13,558 nt of DNA from JBOHER01 sp050701115. Lineage in GTDB: Bacteria; Actinomycetota; Actinomycetes; Mycobacteriales; Pseudonocardiaceae. Under the pieces are notes generated by a model. That model did not search any database and was not told the DNA's origin. It worked only from the letters and a program-made list of their open reading frames with translations. Numbering within the stretch: position 1 is the stretch's first letter; every line of letters starts with the position of its first letter. Where the stretch lies: positions 1 to 13,558 of the forward strand of contig JBOHER010000492.1 in assembly GCA_050701115.1 (NCBI GenBank). The letters are read 5' to 3'. Below are positions 1 through 6,711 of the stretch, piece after piece. Made by a program: the position numbers and the translations under genes.

Positions 1-2
1 CG

Positions 3-80
3 CCTGTGGAGCTGGTGTCGGTCTCGGGTCCGCCCGAGCGGTCGGCTGTGAAGCAGGAACCCGCCGGGAGCGCGGCCTAA
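3..80 (+). CDS. C-terminal tail of an unidentified plus-strand gene (partial)
   Basis: From the window edge one plus-strand frame is open to a TAA at 78-80 and encodes about 25 residues ending in KQEPAGSAA. Third codon positions are mostly G or C, as expected for coding DNA in this genome, and a terminator-like hairpin follows at 97-118. It would converge on gpmA. The tail is too short to identify a family. It could also be a chance open frame. Confidence 0.4.
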   Translation, partial: PVELVSVSGPPERSAVKQEPAGSAA

Positions 81-96
81 GCCGCACAGACCGGAA

Positions 97-118
97 TCCC
101 CGCCGTTCACGGCGGGGA
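97..118. terminator. Hairpin between convergent genes, likely bidirectional terminator
   Basis: A perfect 9-bp stem (97-105 with 110-118) encloses a TTCA tetraloop. It sits in the 43-nt gap between the stop of the plus-strand partial gene and the stop of gpmA. There is no clear U-tract on either side, which is common for actinobacterial terminators. Placement just beyond two converging stop codons supports the role. Confidence 0.65.
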
Positions 119-123
119 GGACG

Positions 124-873
124 TCAACGGCCCTGGTTGGCCACAGCTGCGGCGGCTTCGGCCGCTGCGTCGGGGTCCAGGTAGGTGCCGCCGGACTTGA
201 CCGGCGCGAGCTGCGCGTCGAGGTCGTAGCGCAGCGGGATGCCGGTCGGGATGTTCAGCCCGGCGATGTCGGCGTCGGAGATGCCGTCCAGGTGCTTGAC
301 CAGCGCACGCAACGAGTTGCCGTGCGCGGCGATCAGCACCGTCTTGCCCGCGCGCAGGTCGGGCACGATCGTCGACTCCCAGTACGGCAGCAACCGGATC
401 ACCACGTCCTTGAGGCATTCGGTCAGCGGGGCCTCGCCACCGATGGCCGCGTACCGGGGGTCGGCATCCTGGCTGAACTCGCTGCCCTTCTCGATCGGCG
501 GGGGCGGGGTGTCGTACGAGCGGCGCCAGAGCATGAACTGATCCTCGCCGAACTCGTTCAGGGTCTGCTTCTTGTTCTTGCCCTGCAGCGCGCCGTAATG
601 CCGCTCGTTGAGCCGCCAGTCACGCCGGACATCGATCCAATGCCGGTCCGCCGTGTCCAGCGCGATGTTCGCCGTGGAGATCGCCCTGCGCAGCAGGGAA
701 GTGTGCACCACGTCCGGCAGCAGGCCGCTCTCGGCGAGCAGTTCGCCACCGCGTCGCGCCTCGGCCTCTCCCTGTTCGGACAGCGGAACGTCAACCCAGC
801 CGGTGAACAGGTTTTCCGCGTTCCATGTGCTCTCACCGTGGCGCAGCAGCACCAGCGTCCCTACATCGCCCAT
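124..873 (-). CDS. gpmA: 2,3-bisphosphoglycerate-dependent phosphoglycerate mutase
   Basis: Interconverts 3- and 2-phosphoglycerate in glycolysis and gluconeogenesis, in the cytosol. The 249-residue product shows the histidine phosphatase signature LLRHGESTWN with His12 as the phosphorylated residue, the LNERHYG motif with Glu90 as catalytic acid, and AAHGNSLR with the second histidine at 184. These match the E. coli GpmA landmarks H11/E89/H184 nearly residue for residue, and length is normal for the family. I start at the ATG at 873 (MGDVGTL), since the longer open frame to 987 adds 38 unconserved residues. No Shine-Dalgarno is evident. In M. tuberculosis the orthologue (Rv0489) also lies just downstream of the mshA block. 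Here it is separated from that block by 443 nt and a hairpin, so it probably has its own promoter. Confidence 0.97.
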   Translation of the reverse strand: MGDVGTLVLLRHGESTWNAENLFTGWVDVPLSEQGEAEARRGGELLAESGLLPDVVHTSLLRRAISTANIALDTADRHWIDVRRDWRLNERHYGALQGKNKKQTLNEFGEDQFMLWRRSYDTPPPPIEKGSEFSQDADPRYAAIGGEAPLTECLKDVVIRLLPYWESTIVPDLRAGKTVLIAAHGNSLRALVKHLDGISDADIAGLNIPTGIPLRYDLDAQLAPVKSGGTYLDPDAAAEAAAAVANQGR

Positions 874-1105
874 GGCGATAAGCGTGCCAGAACGAACCCG
901 GCGGAGGTCAGGCGGCTCGGTGTGGAGGTCGCGTTCTACCGAGGGTGTCACGCACGAGGCAACAATGTCACCTGATTGGAACAACACCCACCCAATGGCC
1001 GGTTATATGGGCCTAATGAGCGCTCGCGAGCTGCTCTGAGTTGACCAAATGCCGTCTTTACACACGATCGGATCACCATCGGGTCTTGTTAACCGCGCGC
1101 ACTTC

Positions 1106-1118
1106 TGCCAAGTTGGCA
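1106..1118. repeat. 13-bp perfect palindrome, possible operator upstream of gpmA
   Basis: TGCCAA, a central G, then TTGGCA: a 6-1-6 palindrome in the AT-richer part of the gpmA upstream interval, about 233 nt from the gpmA start. Arms this short are expected about three times by chance in a window of this size, so only the intergenic position supports a regulatory role. Confidence 0.25.
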
Positions 1119-1254
1119 ACAACCGTCGCCCGGTCGGTCTCCACGCACTCCCCGATGAGCGGCGGGTTCGACGCAGCTCGTCACCCCCTGCCGGGCTGCG
1201 CCCGCCCCACCCCGATGGCACCCCCTCGCCACCGGGTCGACCGGCGGGACTCAC

Positions 1255-1302
1255 GCGGGGCGGCTCGAGTTTCGCGACTCCCCCTCCCTCGAGCCGCCCC
1301 GC
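1255..1302 (-). terminator. 15-bp perfect inverted repeat after the DUF4349 gene
   Basis: Arms 1255-1269 and 1288-1302 are exact reverse complements (GCGGGGCGGCTCGAG and its partner) with an 18-nt loop. The hairpin begins 14 nt past the DUF4349 stop on the minus strand and has no U-tract. A 15-bp GC-rich stem at this location is best read as the terminator of the mshA/YbjN/DUF4349 transcript. Confidence 0.75.
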
Positions 1303-1316
1303 TCTCCCGGGCTGCC

Positions 1317-2276
1317 TCACCCCTGGGCAGCTGGCTCAGGTCCGGATGGCGTCTTGGTGGCACCGCGGCCGCGCCTGCGTAACCACCAGACGAGTGCCGC
1401 CGCCGGGATGCCGAACGCGATCAGGAACGGCAACGCGGCGCCGATACCGGTGAGCACGACACCGCTCATGGTAAGGAAGGCGTGCCACCCGCCGATCAGG
1501 CCGCCGAGAAATCCGCCGCGATCGTCGTCCGGATCGACCGCGTCGCCCTGCGTGATGGATAGCTGCACGGTCGACATGGCAACCATGCCCTGCAGCGCTT
1601 CCTGGCGCGCGCGCAGCGATTCGAGTTCCGATTCGCGCACCGTCAGCTCGGCTTCGACCGCGACGATCTCACTGATCGACTCGGCCTTGTCCAACAGCGC
1701 GCGCACCCTGGCCACGCTGGCCCGCTGCGATGCGACCCTGCTGTCCACATCCACGATCTGCTCGGTGACGTCGGCCACCTGTGTTTCCCGCTTGGTGACC
1801 TCGCCGATTCCGGCCAGCTGTTCGAGCACCGCATCGAGCCTGTCGCTGGGCACGCTCACGCTCAACGTCGCCGAGTCCTCATCCGCGACCTCTGAGCCGG
1901 TGTATCCGCCCGCTCGGGCGGCAATGGCGCGTGCCTTCGCCGACGCACCCGCGACATCATCGGCGCGCAGGGTGAGGCTGGCGCTGCGCGCCAGCTTGCG
2001 GTCGGTGGTGGCCAACTGGGTGAGTGGCCCCGCCGGACGGCCTCGGTCGGCGGTGCCGGAGTCCCGCACGCCTGCGCCAGGGCCGTTCGTGCCCGCTGCC
2101 GATTCCTGGCGGGTGGCGTGCTTCTCGGGCGCGGCAAGACTGTCCGGGCGCGGGAAGTCCGCCGCCCGACCGGCCCCGTCCGCGGCGCCGGTGTCCGCCG
2201 AGCACCCCGCCAACAGCACCGCCGCGATCCCTGCCGCGAGCGCGATCCCCGCGAACGTCCGGGTAGCCGCACCCAT
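1317..2276 (-). CDS. DUF4349 membrane-anchored lipoprotein
   Basis: Function unknown; predicted surface lipoprotein. The 319-residue product has a lipoprotein signal peptide with lipobox LLAGC (Cys25), then a low-complexity Ala/Pro/Arg linker to about residue 90. A DUF4349 domain follows: a beta-rich segment containing LTLRADDV and ATLSVSVPSDRLDAVLEQL, then a long coiled coil (about 160-235, heptad-like around ELTVRESELESLRARQEAL). A hydrophobic helix at about 266-299 is followed by the basic cytoplasmic stretch RRRGRG. It would therefore be tethered twice, by lipid and by a transmembrane helix. The ATG at 2276 is preceded by GAGGTGA six nt upstream. It lies 66 nt after the YbjN gene on the same strand, with a structured leader. 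In M. tuberculosis, as I recall, the gene at this place is a LysE-type transporter, so this is a lineage difference. Confidence 0.85.
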   Translation of the reverse strand: MGAATRTFAGIALAAGIAAVLLAGCSADTGAADGAGRAADFPRPDSLAAPEKHATRQESAAGTNGPGAGVRDSGTADRGRPAGPLTQLATTDRKLARSASLTLRADDVAGASAKARAIAARAGGYTGSEVADEDSATLSVSVPSDRLDAVLEQLAGIGEVTKRETQVADVTEQIVDVDSRVASQRASVARVRALLDKAESISEIVAVEAELTVRESELESLRARQEALQGMVAMSTVQLSITQGDAVDPDDDRGGFLGGLIGGWHAFLTMSGVVLTGIGAALPFLIAFGIPAAALVWWLRRRGRGATKTPSGPEPAAQG

Positions 2277-2328
2277 CGCCGCTCACCTCTCTCCGTCGCG
2301 CAGAGGACGGAGGGGGCGATCAGCGGCG
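2277..2328 (-). promoter_or_regulatory. Nested hairpin around the DUF4349 ribosome binding site
   Basis: On the minus-strand RNA the segment directly before the start codon can fold into two stems. The outer one is CGCCGCT (2328-2322) with AGCGGCG (2283-2277); the inner one is CTCCGTC (2312-2306) with GACGGAG (2297-2291). The Shine-Dalgarno GAGGTG (2289-2284) lies between them, and the outer stem ends at the base before the ATG. This could limit or tune translation relative to the upstream YbjN and mshA genes. The base pairing is seen; the regulatory role is inference. Confidence 0.4.
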
Positions 2329-2342
2329 TTGCACCGGATATG

Positions 2343-2870
2343 TCACGAGTCAGACTCGCTGACCGAGCCCGGCAGGTGACCGTCAGCGGGCTCGACGAGA
2401 TGTTTGAAGGCCTGCAGGTTGGCAAGGGATTCGCCACGGGAGACCCGCCAATCCCACTCACGCTTGATGGAACTGGCGAAACCGATCTCGAGCAAAGTGT
2501 TGAAGTCGCCGTCGGCGGCCTGCAGGACCTGACCGAGCAGCTTGTCAAGCTCGGCCTCGGTCACCGAATCCAGCGCGACCCTGCCCACCAGATAGATGTC
2601 ACCGACCTTGTCGATGGCGTAGTGCACCCCGTACAGCTTGGTGTTGCGGCGCAGCAGGTAGCGGTAGACCTCCTCGTGCGCCTCGTCGGGTCGCCTGCAT
2701 ACGAACGCCTCGACGCTGAACGAGTTGTCCCCGGCGATCAGCCAGCAGCTGGTCTGCAGCTTCTTCACCCCGGGCAGGTTGACGAAGTACTTGCCGGCAC
2801 CATGCTCGGTGTATTCCAGCTCCATGGAGTCCAAAGTGGACCTCACGAGGGCGTCAAGGCCCGCTGTCAT
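2343..2870 (-). CDS. YbjN-domain protein (Rv0487-like), coupled to mshA
   Basis: A 175-residue cytosolic protein with the YbjN / type III secretion chaperone-like fold: SMELEYTEHGAGKYFVNLPG at the N-terminus, a central FSVEAFVCRRPDEAHEEVYRYLL, and YAIDKVGDIYLVGRVAL followed by a long helix. The biochemical role is unknown; proteins of this class in actinobacteria are commonly encoded directly after mshA. The ATG at 2870 overlaps the mshA stop as ATGA, so its translation is very probably coupled to MshA. No signal peptide or membrane segment is present. The strict pairing with mshA suggests, but does not prove, a link with mycothiol synthesis or folding of the glycosyltransferase. Confidence 0.9.
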   Translation of the reverse strand: MTAGLDALVRSTLDSMELEYTEHGAGKYFVNLPGVKKLQTSCWLIAGDNSFSVEAFVCRRPDEAHEEVYRYLLRRNTKLYGVHYAIDKVGDIYLVGRVALDSVTEAELDKLLGQVLQAADGDFNTLLEIGFASSIKREWDWRVSRGESLANLQAFKHLVEPADGHLPGSVSESDS

Positions 2871-4201
2871 ACCGCCACCTCCGTGTCGGCTCGTTGCCGA
2901 TTGAACTCGTCGGCGGCCGAGGCGTACACCGACAACAGCGCGTCGGTGGTGCGCTGCCAGGAGAACGCTGCGGCATGCTCGAGCGCGCCCCTGGACAGCT
3001 CGGCACGGTAACCCGGATCGAGGGCTACCGCAGCGAGGGCATCCGCCCAGTCGCCCGCCCGATGGGAGGGCACGAGCAGCCCGGACGAGCCGTGCGCCAC
3101 CGCGACCGGCAGCCCGCCGACGCGCGCGGCCACCACAGGGGTTCCGCAGGCCTGCGCTTCCAACGCGACCAACCCGAAGGACTCGTTGTAGCTCGGTACC
3201 GCGACCACGTCCGCGGCCCGGAACACCTCGACAAGTTGCTCGCCTGCCTGCGGCGGCAGGAAGTGCGTCTGCTCGGCGATACCCAGTGACCGGGCGAGAT
3301 CCCGCAAGGCCTCAGGCTGCTCGAGACCGCTACCCGATGGCCCGCCCACGATGAGCACGACCAGCCGGTCCCGCAGGGCGGGCTGCCGCCGGACGAGCTC
3401 GGCGGCCGCGTGCAGCAGCACATCGGGTGCCTTCAACGGCTGGATCCGGCCCGCGAAGGCGAGCACAACGGCCTCCTGCGGAAGTCCGAGCTCGGCCCGG
3501 GCCTTGGCCCTCGAGCCGGGCGCGAAGGTGCGCAGATCCACCCCCGGCGCGACGGTGCTGACCGAGTCCGGATGCGCGTCGTAGAGCTCGATCAGCTCAC
3601 CCGCCTCGACCGGGGTGTTGGCGATCAACCGGTCGGCCTCGTCGACCACCTGCTGCTCACCGATCACCCTGGTGCGCGGTTCCGGACTGTCGCCATCGGC
3701 GAGCGCGGCGTTCTTCACCTTGGCCAGCGTGTGCGCGGTATGCACGAGGGGCACCCCCCACCGCTGACCGGCCAGCCAGCCCACCTGCCCGGACAGCCAG
3801 TAGTGCGAGTGCAGCAGGTCGTAGTAGCCGGGCGGGTGGAACGCTTCGGCGCGCAGCACTCCTGCGGTGAACGCGCACAACTGGGACGGCAGTTCGGCGC
3901 GGTCAAGAGGTTCGAACGGGCCTGCCGGGATGTGCCGGACGAGCACCCCGGGGTCCAGTTCGACCACCGGCGGCTGATCGGATGCGGTCGCCCTGGTGAA
4001 GATCTCCACGCTGATCCCCCTGCGCGCCATCGCGCGGGCGCACTGGGTGATGTAGACGTTCATGCCGCCCGCGTCACCGGTGCCCGGTTGCTCGAGCGGG
4101 GAGGTGTGCACCGACAGCACGGCGACCCTGCGCGGAGTCCTGCCCCACGGCGAGGGCAACGTGTGCAGTTGCCCCAGCCGCGCGTCCCTGCGCAATGCCA
4201 T
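2867..4201 (-). CDS. mshA: D-inositol-3-phosphate glycosyltransferase (mycothiol synthesis)
   Basis: Catalyses the first committed step of mycothiol synthesis, transfer of GlcNAc from UDP-GlcNAc to 1L-myo-inositol 1-phosphate. This is a GT-B family 4 glycosyltransferase of 444 residues. Visible landmarks are the acceptor and nucleotide-binding loop PGTGDAGGMNVY (about 39-50), HSHYWLSG in the N-terminal domain, AGRIQPLKAPD opening the C-terminal donor domain, and the E-x7-E motif in YNESFGLVALE (Glu340 and Glu348). I start at the ATG at 4201 because AGGAG lies eight nt upstream. In-frame GTG (4255) and ATG (4228) have no such site and add poorly conserved residues, although the M. tuberculosis protein also has a long variable N-terminus. 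The stop overlaps the YbjN start. The presence of mycothiol synthesis marks the organism as an actinobacterium. Confidence 0.96.
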   Translation of the reverse strand: MALRRDARLGQLHTLPSPWGRTPRRVAVLSVHTSPLEQPGTGDAGGMNVYITQCARAMARRGISVEIFTRATASDQPPVVELDPGVLVRHIPAGPFEPLDRAELPSQLCAFTAGVLRAEAFHPPGYYDLLHSHYWLSGQVGWLAGQRWGVPLVHTAHTLAKVKNAALADGDSPEPRTRVIGEQQVVDEADRLIANTPVEAGELIELYDAHPDSVSTVAPGVDLRTFAPGSRAKARAELGLPQEAVVLAFAGRIQPLKAPDVLLHAAAELVRRQPALRDRLVVLIVGGPSGSGLEQPEALRDLARSLGIAEQTHFLPPQAGEQLVEVFRAADVVAVPSYNESFGLVALEAQACGTPVVAARVGGLPVAVAHGSSGLLVPSHRAGDWADALAAVALDPGYRAELSRGALEHAAAFSWQRTTDALLSVYASAADEFNRQRADTEVAV

Positions 4202-4345
4202 CTTCACGACTCCTCGAGCTATTCCCATCGGGTCCGGCGCGCATACGCGCCCCACCGTTCATGCAACGCAGCCGACCCCGTGAGATCTTCCCGGCAGCCT
4301 ATTGGGCGGCCGTCCCGGCTGCGCACGGCGTACTGCTCGACAGCC

Positions 4346-5518
4346 TCACGTGAGCGCGGACATCGACTGCCACTGCTTCCAGTCGATGAGCCAGTCCATC
4401 ACGTCCGAGCTGGTCGGCATGTCCGCCTTGGCGCCGGTGACCTCGACCGGGTCGCCGATCATGCACGAGTCGTAGTACTCCTTGGCGTCTGACTCGAAAA
4501 GGTTGACGCAGCCGTGCGAGGTGTTGCGCTTGCCGATGTTGGCGCGGTTCTCCTCGTTCTCGTGAATGAACTCACCGTGGTTGGAGAAGCGGACCGCCCA
4601 TTTCTTCTTGATGTCGGTGTATCCGTAGCGCTCGTTGTTGAAGATCGCGGTCGGCGACTTCGCCATCACGATCATCGTGCCGTTCGGGGTGTTCAGGTTC
4701 GGGTCGGCGTCCTTGCCATTGCTGCACGGATAGTCGGCGAAGCGCCCACCGTCCCGGTACACCCGCATCCGATGATCCGGCGTGTGCACCTTGACCACCT
4801 GGTTGCGGCCGATGGTGAAGGCGGTGGTCACGTCGGCCCTGCCGTAGTTGCCGCCGCCGTAGTGCACGCCGTAGAGCGTGGCCGCGACCTTGACCTCGGT
4901 CCCTGCAGGCCAGTACTCCCGTGGCCGCCAGTCGACCTGCCGGTCGTGCAGCCAGGCCCAGGAGCCCTCCACCTCCGGCAAGGTGGTGACCTTGAGCGCC
5001 TTCTCGGCCACTGCCCGGTCGGCGACCGGCACGCTGAACTTGACACTGATCGGCATCGCCACGCCCACCACGGCGTCGTCCACCGGATTGAGGGTGGCGC
5101 GTACCTGGTTGGCCGGAGCGACGGTGTCGAAGCTGCCGGAGAACTCGACCGGCTTGCTGTCGGTACCGATCGCCTTGGCGGAATACGTGTAGGTCTTGTC
5201 GAAGCCCAGCGGCTCGGTGGAGGTCCAACTGAGCTCGTCGTCGGTCAGCTTGCCGGACACATCCTTGCCTGCCGCGTTGATCAAGCTCACCTCGGTGAGT
5301 CGTCCCCGCTCGACCCGGACGGTGACCTTGTCAGTGACCCCCACATCGGTGGCTCCGTCGGCCGGTTCCGCACTCACCGTGGCAACCGGGGGCGGCTCGG
5401 GGGCGGCCTGCCCGCTGCGTCCTCCGCCGGTGCAGGCCGCGATCAGGCCGGACGCTCCCGCGGCCAGTGCGGCCTGGAACACCGGGCGCCTTCCGATCAC
5501 TGGGCGCTTTCCGATCAC
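4346..5518 (-). CDS. Lipoprotein L,D-transpeptidase (LprQ/LdtMt5-like)
   Basis: Forms 3-3 cross-links in peptidoglycan on the outer face of the membrane. The 390-residue product has a basic n-region with two VIGxRP units, a hydrophobic segment and lipobox LIAAC. Two immunoglobulin-like domains follow (about residues 45-140 and 145-240). Then comes a YkuD catalytic domain containing NTPNGTMIVMAKSP, HGEFIHEN and the active-site motif SHGCVNL with Cys337 (His335 just before). The C-terminal DWLIDWKQW tail is typical of this actinobacterial group. The M. tuberculosis counterpart at this position is Rv0483 (lprQ). I chose GTG 5518 because AAGGGGAG sits just upstream; an open frame to 5590 lacks a site and would bury the signal peptide. 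A TACGCT box about 40-50 nt upstream could be its own -10. It follows murB by 91 nt. Confidence 0.93.
   Translation of the reverse strand: MIGKRPVIGRRPVFQAALAAGASGLIAACTGGGRSGQAAPEPPPVATVSAEPADGATDVGVTDKVTVRVERGRLTEVSLINAAGKDVSGKLTDDELSWTSTEPLGFDKTYTYSAKAIGTDSKPVEFSGSFDTVAPANQVRATLNPVDDAVVGVAMPISVKFSVPVADRAVAEKALKVTTLPEVEGSWAWLHDRQVDWRPREYWPAGTEVKVAATLYGVHYGGGNYGRADVTTAFTIGRNQVVKVHTPDHRMRVYRDGGRFADYPCSNGKDADPNLNTPNGTMIVMAKSPTAIFNNERYGYTDIKKKWAVRFSNHGEFIHENEENRANIGKRNTSHGCVNLFESDAKEYYDSCMIGDPVEVTGAKADMPTSSDVMDWLIDWKQWQSMSALT
5483..5518 (-). repeat. 18-bp tandem duplication at the L,D-transpeptidase start
   Basis: Two adjacent 18-nt units (5501-5518 and 5483-5500) match at 16 of 18 positions and encode VIGKRP then VIGRRP. 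Each begins with an in-frame GTG, so two near-identical candidate start codons exist. Only the first has a Shine-Dalgarno at good distance. The duplication extends the positively charged n-region of the lipoprotein signal peptide. Confidence 0.75.
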
Positions 5519-5609
5519 CGGGCTCCCCTTCCGCGTCGTGCTCTGTGTCGGCGCCTGCGGGCTCGAGCGTACAGCGGCACCCGTGCACATAGGGCGTGAG
5601 CGCCGGCGC

Positions 5610-6686
5610 CTAGAGGGTGCAGTTGATCAACAGCGGTTCCGGGTGCAGGGTGATGCCGAACCGAGTGACGACGCCAGCACGCACCTCGCGGGCCAACGCG
5701 AGCAGGTCGGCAGTGCTGGCCGCACCCCGGTTGGTCAGCGCGAGCGTGTGCTTGCCGGACAATGCCACCCGGCCACCTGGGCCGCGGTGGCCCTTACTGA
5801 ACCCTGCACGTTCGATCAGCCACGCCGCGGAGAGCTTCACGCCGCCCTCTGCCGGATACTGCGGCGGCGCGGCAACGTCCGGCCCCACCTGAGCGGCGAT
5901 GCGCTCGAGCACCTCGCCGATCCGGTCGTCACCGATGATCGGGTTGGTGAAGAACGAACCCGCACTCCAGGTGTCATGGTCGTCGGAGTCGAGCACCATT
6001 CCCTTACCCCGCCGTAATCCCAGCACCGCGGCGCGCACCTCGCCGGCAGGCAGCCTGGTACCCAGCCGCACGCCGAGCGTGCGGGCCAGTTCGGCGTACC
6101 GGACGGGCTGGCTCAGCCCGTCGTGGTGCAGCCCGAAGCTGACGGTGAGCACGATCGCGGTGTTGGTGCCCTTGAACCTGCTGGTGCGATAGGCCAGGCC
6201 CAGTTCGGCGGGCCGCAGCGTGGACACCTTCCCCGTCGTACGGTCGCAGACCTCGACCGCGCGCAGGAACTGGGCGGTCTCCCAGCCGTACGCGCCGACA
6301 TTCTGGATCGGCGTCGCACCCACCTGACCGGGGATGCCGGACAGGCACTCGAGGCCACCGAATCCGGCGTCAACGGTGCGCGCGACGAACCTGTCCCAGT
6401 CCTCCCCCGCGGCGACGTCGACGCGCACTTCCGCGTCGCCGCGCTGAGTCCGCTCGCCGCGGGTGGCGATCCGCACCACGGTGCCCTCGAACCCGGCATC
6501 ACCGATGACCAGGTTCGAGCCGCCCCCAAGCAGCAGCACCGGCTCGCCCGCGTCATCACAGGCGCGGACGGCCTCGATCAGCTCGTCGGAGGTCCGGCAG
6601 GCGATCATCCTCGCGGCCGGTCCACCGAGCCGCAGGGTGGTGTAGTCGCCGAGCGTGATTCCGGTCGTGACCGCGGGGCTGTTCAT
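5610..6686 (-). CDS. murB: UDP-N-acetylenolpyruvoylglucosamine reductase
   Basis: FAD- and NADPH-dependent reduction of UDP-GlcNAc-enolpyruvate to UDP-MurNAc, the second committed step of peptidoglycan precursor synthesis, in the cytosol. The 358-residue product is a type I MurB. It shows N-terminal LGDYTTLRLGGPA, the FAD-binding LLGGGSNLVIGDAGF, GLECLSGIPGQVGATPIQNVGAYGWE in the flavin domain, GSFFTNP with the proton-donor serine at 244, and LHPEPLLI with the conserved glutamate at 350. I start at ATG 6686; the frame runs open to 6851 but this would cross the divergent DUF2505 gene and adds unrelated residues. No Shine-Dalgarno is present and TACCGT lies eight nt upstream, consistent with a leaderless mRNA. 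It heads a run of cell-envelope genes, as Rv0482 does. Confidence 0.96.
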   Translation of the reverse strand: MNSPAVTTGITLGDYTTLRLGGPAARMIACRTSDELIEAVRACDDAGEPVLLLGGGSNLVIGDAGFEGTVVRIATRGERTQRGDAEVRVDVAAGEDWDRFVARTVDAGFGGLECLSGIPGQVGATPIQNVGAYGWETAQFLRAVEVCDRTTGKVSTLRPAELGLAYRTSRFKGTNTAIVLTVSFGLHHDGLSQPVRYAELARTLGVRLGTRLPAGEVRAAVLGLRRGKGMVLDSDDHDTWSAGSFFTNPIIGDDRIGEVLERIAAQVGPDVAAPPQYPAEGGVKLSAAWLIERAGFSKGHRGPGGRVALSGKHTLALTNRGAASTADLLALAREVRAGVVTRFGITLHPEPLLINCTL

Positions 6687-6711
6687 GACTCGCAACGGTA
6701 ATGTGCCCGCT
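6687..6711. promoter_or_regulatory. Divergent overlapping leaderless promoters, murB and DUF2505
   Basis: Only 25 nt lie between the two start codons. On the plus strand TAATGT (6699-6704) is followed by seven nt and then ATG 6712. On the minus strand TACCGT (6700-6695) is followed by eight nt and then ATG 6686. Both fit the TANNNT -10 consensus placed so that transcription starts at or within one to two nt of the start codon. The two boxes share the central TA, so polymerases could not occupy both at once. No convincing -35 or Shine-Dalgarno is visible for either gene. Confidence 0.6.

Larger units (their letters stand above)
874..1316. other. Gene-free interval upstream of gpmA
   Basis: This 443-nt stretch separates gpmA from the DUF4349 gene on the same strand. 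It contains a strong inverted repeat at 1255-1302 (listed separately) and a 13-bp palindrome with half-sites TGCCAA/TTGGCA at 1106-1118. The part from about 960 to 1125 is relatively AT-rich and is where I would expect the gpmA promoter. I could not pick a convincing -35/-10 pair. Open frames here (for example 1003-1320 minus) run through the hairpin, match no family I know, and are not called. Confidence 0.6.

Noticed and set aside
1163..1173. GGGTTCGACGC resembling a tRNA T-loop
   Set aside because: No acceptor, D-arm or anticodon arm could be built around it, so it is not a tRNA gene.
1003..1453. Open frames in the gpmA upstream interval (1003-1320 minus, 1041-1382 and 1049-1453 plus)
   Set aside because: They cross the 15-bp terminator hairpin or the DUF4349 3' end, have low-complexity composition and match no family I recognise.
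2347..2357. GAGTC-A-GACTC palindrome at the end of the YbjN gene
   Set aside because: Short, a one-nt loop cannot form a hairpin, and it lies in coding sequence for SESDS.
4202..4255. Longer mshA frame beginning at GTG 4255 or ATG 4228
   Set aside because: Neither has a Shine-Dalgarno, whereas ATG 4201 has AGGAG at the right distance; extra residues are poorly conserved in the family.
4345..4354. CTCACGTGAG palindrome over the L,D-transpeptidase stop codon
   Set aside because: Ten bp without a loop, no terminator features, and this length is expected several times by chance.
1354..5599. Long plus-strand open frames (341, 360 and 361 residues) opposite DUF4349, mshA and the L,D-transpeptidase
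   Set aside because: They are Arg/Ala/Pro/Ser-rich antisense frames with no recognisable domains, fully overlapping well-supported genes; long spurious frames are usual at this GC content.
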